The position numbers and the translations under genes were made by a program. Under the pieces are notes generated by a model. It saw only the letters and a program-made list of their open reading frames with translations, ran no database searches and was not told where the DNA came from. A stretch of DNA of 64,000 nucleotides from Grifola frondosa (Eukaryota > Basidiomycota > Agaricomycetes > Polyporales > Grifolaceae), in contig LUGG01000018.1 in the NCBI GenBank assembly GCA_001683735.1, forward strand, positions 124,001 through 188,000, written 5' to 3'. Below are positions 55,661 to 64,000 of this stretch, piece after piece (position 1 is the stretch's first letter; each line of letters starts with the position of its first letter).

Positions 55661-57913
55661 TTAAGCTAATTCCAAATATCTTTCCACTAGAGAAGACACC
55701 GGATGAAACAATTGCCTCGTACATGCGGAAGAAATGAGGACATACCTTCCCAATTCGTGACAGCCTCGTTCCAAAGTTTCACCTCATGCTGCCGCGTGCC
55801 TCCAAAATGCTCCACGAGGTCGTTCCCAAATACCGCCTCCTCGCGCGCGATGCTATCCGGACGCATCATGCGCTCCGTGGCTGCCTCGAGGGACTGAGGG
55901 AGCATCTGCACCTGTGCACGATAGGACCCATATCATTGATTTAATCATGCACGAAGTGTGATCGGCCATACCTTGCCATTCTTCTTATCCTCTGGTGTAA
56001 ATTGACTAACGGGCGGACCAGGAAGCGCGAGTTTCTTCTCGACTCCCCGCAACCCCAACGCAAAAATTGCACTCAGTGCAAAGTATGGGTTCATATCTGC
56101 GCCAGGTACTCGAATTTCCATTCTTGTGGCAGCAGGAGGGACTGAGGGCGGTGAAATGATACGCACGGACGCCGCGCGCGAATCATAACCGTAGGTGACG
56201 GCATTGGGAGCCCAAAATGCCTCACCGCCAACCAGCCGCTTGTACCCATTTATTGTCGGCACAAGCTATTCACATGAATCTTCAAGCATTTAAACTCGTG
56301 CTGAAGACATTAAAAACATACCATTGGCATGACTGGCAAACACGGATGAGTATGTGACAAACGGTGAGCGACCAACGTACCATCTGGCAGTCCAACAAGT
56401 ATTCCTGCCAAAAACCATTCGCCGATCTGACTCAAGAATTTCGTGTCTTGGTATGCAGCATCGGCTCTACCGGTCTTGAGTTCGTCATCGGAAACGGCGA
56501 AGAGGCTCTTGCCGCTCTCGTCTCGTAGTGATACGTGAATATGCCTATTACAGATATGTTGGCATCAAAACAGTCCTTGCTTCGCGAATATAATGCCACT
56601 CACCCACTGCATCCGGGAAGCTTAATTGAAGTATATTAGCGGACACGCGTTACGAACGAAAGGATAATTACGTTTCCCCAAGGCTTGGCCATGAAACTGG
56701 GAACCACTCCTCGCTGCATGCCAACGCTTTTTGCCAGGAATTTGAACAAGATAGCATTGTCTGCCATGCGGAGAGCGGAAGTGTAGGCTAGTGCCGTTTC
56801 GTAAACACCAGGACCTGTCTCCGTGTCTGCACATCATACATAATCGCTCTCAGCCGATCAGAACTGATGAAAGAAATAAAGAGTACAGACGATGTCCTTC
56901 GAGAGGTACTTCAAACCTCAAACTTTGATCAAAGAGATCGTTGAAGTAATCACTGTTGATTTGAGTACGCAGCAAAGAGTATCCGTGCACTGAAACGTCC
57001 CGTAAAAATCACATAGGCATGGTATATAGTATAACGCACTGCCTGAAGTCAAAGGCTGCAGATCCTTGAAGTTCTTCTCCGCAAGCGTTTCAGGCGTCTC
57101 TGAGGAAAACAATGACGACAATATTTCAAACACAGTAATAGTCACCAAACCTTTGAATTGAAAATACTATATCATAATAAGATCCTCGTAACGTACAGAC
57201 ACTCGGCCTGCGCTCACCTCGTATTCGCAACCGGCGAAACACTGCCATCCTCTAGCCTGGGCTGTCTCCACTGTCTTCCGGAGTACCCCGCGAGGATCAG
57301 CACATATAGGTTCCTTGCTGTCGGGGTCTAAGAATGAGACCAAGAAGAACGGGACATTGTTCTCCCAGGGAATACGGCGATAAGTGGATAAGTCTATGGA
57401 AGCGATTATATCGCGGTAACCATTGGCTCTATTGGAAATGAGCAACTCTCGAGAATATACTGAATCGTGCATGTCCCAGCCACTGAGAGACTTGTTAGCG
57501 TGGGCTGCATGCAGCTGTGGGGTTGGAGACGTCAGAAACTCACAAGATGACACTACAGAAATTGAAACCGTCGGAGCTCGCTGCACTCAGGAACTTTTCC
57601 TTCGACTATCCGTAGATGAGAATAGTACCAATTAATGTGCTGCGTAATACACGTACCATATATTTCCCTCTGAGAACACCATCGACTGGAATGATTCAAT
57701 ATTTAGAGACCGTCCGCGCCATACATCAGTGTATTCACCATCAATACCTATTGAGCATGAACTTCAGAAAGAACGAAAAAATAGACATATGCAAACATAT
57801 GCTATCTTACCAGCGACTTTGACTTTGATGTCATGCTCCAGCAAACGCTCTAATTCTGAGATGGATTTGGGGGCGTTCGTGGTGCTGAACGTATTTGTAT
57901 CTCCTTTTGCCAT
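55661..57913 (-). CDS. type I glutamine synthetase-like (FluG-type) enzyme
   Basis: About ten exons from MAKGDTNTFSTTNAPKSISE (57913) to NWEVERYLELA, formed by the last splice (stop 55661). The N-terminal beta-grasp part has VDGVLRGKYM and GWDMHDSVYSRELL. The catalytic part shows WENNVPFFLVSFLDPDSKEP, AGCEYE, HIHVSLRDESGKSLFA, VPTINGYKRLVGGEAFWAPN and RMEIRVPGADMNPYFALSAI, the glutamine synthetase ATP/glutamate motifs. Fungal FluG has an extra N-terminal amidohydrolase domain that is absent here. Whether it makes glutamine or ligates another amine is unknown; yeast-type GS is a separate family. Confidence 0.85.
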
Positions 57914-58142
57914 GGTGTAATATTTGAGAATCTCTTCAATAGCTATTTCAGTTCTATCAAAGTCGTGTTCCCTGCGATGAGAGGTGATGGGTGTTTCGAG
58001 TGAAGAGATACTGGGTGTCCCATTGAGTGCTAATCGTAAGCGCCGATAAACACAAGCGCTCAACGAGACGCGATAAGTTGGCACGTGCCACGCGTCCAGG
58101 AAGCGTCACGCCGAGTGGATTCGAATTTCCGCACTATCTTGT
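57914..58142. promoter_or_regulatory. shared divergent promoter
   Basis: 229 bp between the start codons of the glutamine synthetase-like gene (-) and the WD-repeat gene (+). Confidence 0.55.
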
Positions 58143-59538
58143 ATGATGACCACGGTTGCAGAGGCTAATTGCACGTCTGCATGTCTTGAACTGACTTTCA
58201 GCGTTCCGTCGCCTGTATCATCTCTCGCATTGGGGTCATCTGGTTCTCTGTGTGTAGGCTCACGTAAGCATCAATGAACTCTTACTCTCGAATCATATGG
58301 CTGAATTGAGGCAATAGAAGACGGAACTGCGCGGTGGTATAATCTACCATCTCCCAAGGTTGTGCATGCAATCAAATCTCTCGGGGATGAGGTTCATCTG
58401 TCGTTTGGTCGAAACATACCGATAACGAAGCCGGGGAAATATGGATTGCGAGCGGTCGTCGGGTGTGCACTCTTCCGCCGGTTATCATCCCTCTGTATCC
58501 TGACCATCTTTAGGCGTTCGTTTTTGCCGCAAGTTCACCCAAAATGATTTGTACAGCAGAAGACGCGACATTGGTTCTTGATCTTGGAGAAGACGACGAA
58601 GACGTTCTGAACGAGGTAGGTTGGTCCTGCTCCGGCTCAGTCTGTATGCGAATCACATCAGCTAGCTTAGTCTTAGCAACAACGGGAAATGCCTCGCGTT
58701 CAGCTCAGATGGTGGAACCATTGGCGTTGTGGATTTAACAACGAATGTTGTCTCTCGTATGAAGGCGCGACACAATAGTGTGAGCCCTACCAATCCGGAT
58801 AGTAATCTTTCAGACAGCTAAGAATGCACCAGATATGTGGTGCAGTGAAGTTCATCCCCGACCGTCCGAGCGAACTCCTCAGCGGCGGCTATGATTCGGC
58901 CCTCCTTCACTTTGACTTCAACCAAGGAAATATCCTATCTCGTTATGACATCAGTAAATTCTTCCTTAATCTGCCATAATTTCGTGATAGCTCAGCGATT
59001 TGAAGCTTCTCCACCGCCTTCCAATGGCGTCTCTCTGTCTCCTCCATTCGTTCTTTCCGTCGTTCTTAGTTCGACTGGTGTCCTTGCCGCGAGTACCGCT
59101 GATGGCCGAGTATGGCTGGGCGGGGGCGGCGAGAAGCTTGCTACAGGCTCCAAGAAGAAGCGGACGCGCAAGTGGGAAGGCTTGAGAGAAGATGAAGGGC
59201 TATGGCTGCAGGTTGCCGAAGGCCCCGTTGTTGCTCTGTGCGTCTCTCCGGTTTTTTTCGTTTAGTTCCTCAGCTGACTTAGACGTGGACGTAGTGCCTT
59301 CTCCGGATCCGACTCACTCATAACATGCACACTGTTGGGAAACTTAACAGGGTACAAAATCTATCGCGACGCTGACGGAAAATTGCAAACACAGAAGACA
59401 TGGTTTGCCTCGACGCGAGACTTGCAAAAAGTAAATACTATGGCCGCCGACCAAGATATGTTGACTGTGGGCGGATTTGGTAAGGATGACAAGGGTGTTA
59501 TAGAAATATGGAGATATCCGCAACCCGGAAATGTATAG
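58143..59538 (+). CDS. WD40-repeat protein, WDR53-like
   Basis: ATG 58143 (MMTTVAEANCTSACLELTF). WD-type blades follow across about six exons: SSLALGSSGSLCVGS, DGTARWYNLPSPKVVHAIKS, GEIWIASGRRVCTL, EDATLVLDLGEDDEDVLNEL, GKCLAFSSDGGTIGVVDL, GAVKFIPDRPSELLSGGYD, FVLSVVLSSTGVLAASTADG, AFSGSDSLITCTLLGNLTGY and QDMLTVGGFGKDDKGVIEIW. The order and spacing resemble WDR53, a WD protein linked to DDB1-cullin4 ligases in animals. One base is missing at the TT at 58393-58394 between SLGDEV and the GEIWIA blade. Confidence 0.75.
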
Positions 59539-59588
59539 TAGTTTTTATGCAGCAATTGTGATCAAAGCCGGTAGTGGTCAACCATATG

Positions 59589-60522
59589 TTACACCGTAGA
59601 ATCCGTAGAAGATACCTCTGATGAACTCTCTTTCGCCCTTTCTACCTCAACCTCTGTTTCCAGTTCCGCAATCTTGCGCAAAAGCCCATCTCGTTTCCGT
59701 TTTATCATCTGTAGATATTCTTCGTCGGATATCTGCTTGAACCCCAATGAAGTGAGAATCCGTTCTCCGAGCGGTTTTTTAGGAGGTGTGGATGAGGATA
59801 TAGGATGTCCCACGGAGGAGTGGGGAGAGAAATCATCGAGAGACTGCTCCGGCTTCTGCATCACCTTTGTGACATATTTTACTCGCATGATGCCAAGCTC
59901 ATTATATGCCAGCTGCAAAATTGTACAAAGCAGGCCAGCTGTCGTCGCCCCTGGCACGATGCCTGCTCGCCCACCTGAGGAATGGGAGGAAGATATATTG
60001 TCAAGATGACCAAAGAGGTGATTCAGAGAACGCACGTTTCCAAGCATTGAGCACGCCGCCGGTGAGTGCGCCACTGATCCCGGTGTCGGGAGTTTTGTAC
60101 ATCCTTAAGTCCCACCAAGTAAGTTGTTGGACACCTGCTTCCCGCATTGCGTGAAGCTCTCGTATTCGTTGTGAGTATCGTGTCGTGGAAAGTGCCGACA
60201 AAAGCACGGGGCTGACAATGTATTCACGAAAACCTGTTGGAGTACGGTTCGTAAACCGCGTGTGCTGCGAGATTGGCGGATGCAACACGTACTGAAAAAT
60301 GTAGAGCCTACAATCGCGCCATTAAGTGCAGCTGAGGCTACGAATGGCGCGGCATGATTATGTCCCTTTAAAAGGGCGTAGAGGCCAGCAGATGTCCCAG
60401 TAATGGCGGCTTTTCGAGATCCTGCAGTCAATAAACACCGCTGCACTGATAGCAGTCCGGAAAACGAACTCGCATGTGATGATTGCGCCTTTGGCGACGG
60501 TAACCGGTGTTGACGGATCCAT
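59589..60522 (-). CDS. Tim17-like glycine-rich membrane protein, unassigned
   Basis: MDPSTPVTVAKGAIITCEFV opens at 60522; a longer in-frame start at 60639 would add an Arg-rich, presequence-like leader. Then RKAAITGTSAGLYALLKGHN, FVASAALNGAIVGSTFF, EYIVSPVLLSALSTTRYSQR, TWWDLRMYKTPDTGISGALT, GRAGIVPGATTAGLLCTILQ and a coiled-coil tail ending EVSSTDSTV. Small-residue-rich helices spaced like Tim17/22/23 proteins suggest an inner mitochondrial or other membrane location; this is inference. A base is missing at the AAA 60433-60435 between AAVF and LLTAGSRKA. Confidence 0.6.
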
Positions 60523-60892
60523 CAGGACGCTGAGCAGCAGAACGTCCTGTGGGCTCTTGTAGAAGAATCTTGCGCGGTCACAAGGTCGTCGGGTGAAGAA
60601 GCTTGGTTGAAGAGGCGCCCTACGAGACGCCAGCGCCAAACACGTCGCGTCCCCGACAACGCGCGACTCGGACGCGTACCACGCGGAATGCTGGCCTTGT
60701 CGTCACGGTGACATCCTTGAACTTGGCTTGAACGTTTTAGCTTGCTTTGATTTTCTGGGCTACTAATTTTATACTAGTTCTTGTGTTTCCGGACTATATC
60801 TTGGCCGTCATCTGTGTCTCAGAAAGTCTTCTGGTGCCGACAGCCACTCCGGACGTTAGCCACGCTGCAAGACGACTTGCCTCTCAACCACA
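60523..60892. promoter_or_regulatory. shared divergent promoter
   Basis: 370 bp (or 253 bp if the longer start at 60639 is used) between the Tim17-like gene and F-box C. Confidence 0.5.
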
Positions 60893-62157
60893 ATGTGGCC
60901 CAAGACCAGTCAACTTCCCCCCGAGATTTGGCTGGAGGTCTTTGCGTACGCGACGTTCATTCCCGGAGCGCTGACATGCGAGGACGACCAGGCTATCACA
61001 TCTTTCGCAAGAGACAAATACGGAATCAGTCTGCACCGTCGTTACAGAGAAACCATGGACATAAAGCTCGCCGCCTGTCTCGTCTGCAGAAGTTGGAGGT
61101 CCTTGATCACAGAATTTCTTTTCCAATACTTGCTCATACCCAGCGGGAGCCGAGCGATAGAGATCGCCGCCGCTTTAAACCGTGGCCGCAGCCCTTCCTA
61201 TATGCGCGGAATCAGAAGCGGACCCGGACGATGGACCATCCGTCTCGAGCTTGCGTTAGAGGGCATCCATGTATGGACGGACGATCACGCCAACGCTCTT
61301 TTGCGCATTCTGCAGAGCTGCCCGAACGTGACAATATTCTCGACCGCGTTTTGTACTGCGGATGCGTACCTCTTCCATGGGCCACAATTCACCCAGATGA
61401 TGGTGGAAGTCCGGTCGCGCTCAAATTTAAGAAGACTGGAATTGAGGGGCGACACCCCCTACTCGAGAAGATGGTCTCGCGCCTGGCGCCTTCATTGGAG
61501 GTGCTTTGGTTACTTCCTGCACGTCGAATTTCCACTCTGTATGGCAAACACAATATCCATTTCCCCAAATTGCGTGCGTTCATCTTGTCTGAAGGCTTCG
61601 GATGGGGCGCGCCTCCTCCAACCTGGACCGTACCGTCGCTGCAAATCCTCTTCACCGACGACGATGACTTCTCCACGGCGTCGCTCAGTAATTTATACCG
61701 TTTCATGAAGACCAATGGACATCAGCTTCGGCACCTTATCGCCTGCCGCTCCACGGTCTGTAATCTCCAGTTCTGTTCTAACCTCCTGGAATGGACCCTT
61801 CCATGCGGCATGGTGCATTTAGCCTTCCGCATGTCCGACCAATGCCACCCATCCATCCGCTGCCTCACCCTTATCGATGACATGTGTTGCAACTACACAA
61901 TGAAACTCGATCACGTCTTCATCTTACACAAGTGGGTCGTTGATGCCTTTTTCCCCGCGTTGGAGTGCATTCGCTTCCTTCTGCCTCTCGGCCGACTTGT
62001 CCGACAATACCGTCCGCGCACTGAATGGACTCAAGCCTTCGAGCTGCTCACCAATGCCTGTCGGATCCGGGCTATCCGTCTTGAGGTATCCATAGGAGCG
62101 GATGACCATACAGCAGGGATTTGGCAGCCATTCTTCGTGGATCAACTACTCCTTTGA
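60893..62157 (+). CDS. F-box protein C
   Basis: Starts MWPKTSQLPPEIWLEVFAYA, an F-box, continuing AACLVCRSWRSLITEFLFQY. The following sequence has the alternating Leu pattern of Agaricomycete F-box/LRR proteins: NALLRILQSCPNVTIFSTAF, LRRLELRGDTP, EVLWLLPARRISTL, PSLQILFTDDDDFS, HPSIRCLTLIDDM, ending GIWQPFFVDQLLL. It is not closely similar to F-box A and B. The frame shifts once at the C run 61455-61459; with six C the two halves join at RGDTPLLEKMVSRL. No introns. Confidence 0.8.
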
Positions 62158-62440
62158 ATACCGGTGAGCGGTACATTTTTTGACTTTCCCCTCGCTGTTG
62201 ACATGAAGCGTGTCGTTCTTCTCCTTGCGTTTCTAGGTTATTTCGATGCTATACCTAGCGCACTTCTAGACGTGGTTCTTCCAGCGTGATATCTGGTCCG
62301 ATACCCTCATATGACTCCATCCAAACCTCCGTTATTGTACTTTCCGTTAAGTATAATCTCCCATACGACTTCGCATGAGTTATCCTATGTTATAGCACCG
62401 CATAACCAACAATCCATATATAGTCGAAAGTACATGGCGA
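62158..62440. other. convergent 3' flanks
   Basis: Space between the stops of F-box C and UTP21. Nothing coding. Confidence 0.5.
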
Positions 62441-64000
62441 TTACAGCGTGTCTCGAACAAAACCCAACGTCCCTAAGGATGACGCAAGAAGCTCCAATAG
62501 CTGCTCGCTTTCCTTATGCTGGACCTGCTGTAGTGTCTCTAGATCCTGCAGGAGCTCCAAGTTTGCCGCGAGGACGTCCCCGTGCATCCGAAGGAATACA
62601 TTTTGGAACGTCTGCACTGCTTCGAAATCACGATGCGAGCGCAGACGCTGAGTCAATACGTGCAGGAATGTCTGCAGGGCATCCAAAGTCACCAGGGAGC
62701 GCAACTCGAGATCCATGGCTGCGGGGGATAATGTTTTTGCATAGCTGAAAAAGCTTTCGTCTGTGTGACCGTGAGCTAAGCAGTCAACTTCGTGTCCCGA
62801 AAGAGGGGAGCTTACAGCCGTCGTGACTGCCGTCTTCAAATAGCTTCGTATAGAAGATGCTATCGCTTGATGCAGTAGCTTTCTGTAGACGTTTCGTTGA
62901 CTTCTTCGACTTTGCGTCATCCTCCTTTTTGGCGTTCACGTCAAATCGAGGCTCCACGCCTGGAAGCGTGGGCAGGAAGAATGGAGCCTTCTCCGGCTGT
63001 TTCGGAGGCTCTTTTGGTTTATTACGTTGCTTGAATTGACATCAGGTTCAGGTTCAACAGGGCTGAAAGGACAGCAAGATTACCTGGATGACTTCGAGAT
63101 TGAGGAGAGTCTGCCATCGTGTGCGAGGGAGTAATGTGAAAGTAACAAGATCACCGTCTAGTTGCGGAGGCGTGACGAAGACATCAGCAGGCTGATCTTG
63201 CATAGTCAGGGCCGACAGAGCTTCAAGTGCTGGTTGTGTCATGTCAGCTAAGATGTGAATACTTCGAAATTACTCATACCTTCGTCTTCAGCCACTCCCT
63301 GCATTGAAGGTAGAGATACATCTACGATGTCATTCTCAACAATGCTCTGGAAGGATATCTCTGAGTATTGTGCTCGGTTCGCCCTGACAGACAAATATGA
63401 GCGTGCAAACAAGCTGACAAGAAGAAGTTCACTTACCACAGGTATACGCCAACACTGTCTGTGTGCGCGGTTGCCAGGAAGTCGTTGGTCGGTGAAAATG
63501 ATACACTTGTAGCGACACTTGATGTCCGGAATGCATCAATGAGACGACCGGTGGGTACATCAAACGTGCGAATAATGGAGTCCATCGACGTTGTCACCAG
63601 CCATCGCGAGTCTGGAGAGAATGTCTGAGAGCAGGTCAGACTTACAATCCAACCGTCATTATGGAGACCACAGAACGTACCAGATCCAGCACACGTCCAC
63701 TGCATCCGCGCAGCTCTCTGACAATCCGCCGAGTCTCGATGTCGATAATGCGAACAACAAGGTCATCGCAGATGACAGCTAGGAGGCCGCTATCACGATG
63801 CAGTGTAATCGAGATAGCGGAAGATGGAAGAATTAGCGTGTGTTCCAAGTTCGCGCTATGAAAGTCGAAGAACTGGAAGGCAGTGTCAGGATTATCAGCT
63901 CATAATCAACAGAGCAGACCATACATTGATTGTGCCATCCAGAGTACTCGCGACCACGAGTCTATTCAAAGCATCGCTGGCAAGCCCTGTCACACAGCGC
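62441..64000 (-). CDS. UTP21: UTP21 (WDR36), SSU processome WD protein, 3' part
   Basis: Component of the U3 snoRNP that processes 18S pre-rRNA in the nucleolus. The gene enters from the right edge, so the N-terminal WD repeats are outside the window. Inside: GLLAVICDDLVVRIIDIETR and RELRGCSGRVLD (WD blades), TFSPDSRWLVTTSMDSIIRT, SFSPTNDFLATAHTDSVGVY, ANRAQYSEISFQSIVENDIV, ALEALSALTMQ, NLEVIQ, APFFLPTLPGVEPRFDV and the conserved C-terminal helical domain AAMDLELRSLVTLDALQTFL to LASSLGTLGFVRDTL. Exons are joined by short GT-AG introns, for example at the LW-AN junction near 63385-63437. Intact frame. Confidence 0.88.

Overview
The window is nuclear DNA of a filamentous basidiomycete, almost certainly an Agaricomycete. 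The evidence is the dense set of short GT-AG introns (about 45-75 nt), genes packed on both strands, proteins with clade-typical architecture (a DUF6535 membrane protein, basidiomycete F-box/LRR-like proteins, a FluG-type glutamine synthetase-like enzyme) and Ty1/copia and Ty3/gypsy elements in one repeat island. No rRNA, tRNA or CRISPR was found.

Layout. 0.2-5.5 kb: a LIM-domain protein (+), pantetheine-phosphate adenylyltransferase (-) and a four-helix membrane protein (-). 5.5-33.3 kb: a repeat island with no intact host gene. It holds a copia element with matching 5-bp target duplications whose reverse transcriptase has been replaced by about 4 kb of foreign non-coding DNA, a decayed Tc1/mariner element, two inverted copies of a 386/385-bp MITE, an SPT5-like pseudogene, and a gypsy gag split by a 6.66-kb DNA transposon. 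That transposon has 31-bp perfect terminal inverted repeats, an 8-bp target duplication and a long gene joining a Ulp1-type (C48) protease domain to a transposase. 33.4-64 kb: a gene-rich segment with ATG15 lipase, guanine deaminase, a Ser/Pro-rich hypothetical protein, mRNA guanylyltransferase, SKP1, mitochondrial ribosomal protein bL27m, three F-box genes, a DUF3074 protein, a DUF6535 protein, two SKP1-like paralogues, a glutamine synthetase-like enzyme, a WD-repeat protein, a Tim17-like membrane protein and the 3' part of UTP21.

How the genes relate. Most are unlinked housekeeping functions (CoA synthesis, capping, mitochondrial translation, autophagic lipid breakdown, purine salvage, SSU processome). 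The coherent theme is SCF ubiquitin ligase: a canonical SKP1, two shorter SKP1-like genes and two clearly duplicated F-box genes lie interleaved within 12.3 kb.

Two cautions. At least nine otherwise sound genes are each broken by single-base deletions, most often in a homopolymer (typically five C where six are needed). This points to assembly undercalling rather than loss of the genes. All exon joins come from reading splice sites by eye, and family names come from recognising conserved motifs; no database search was run.
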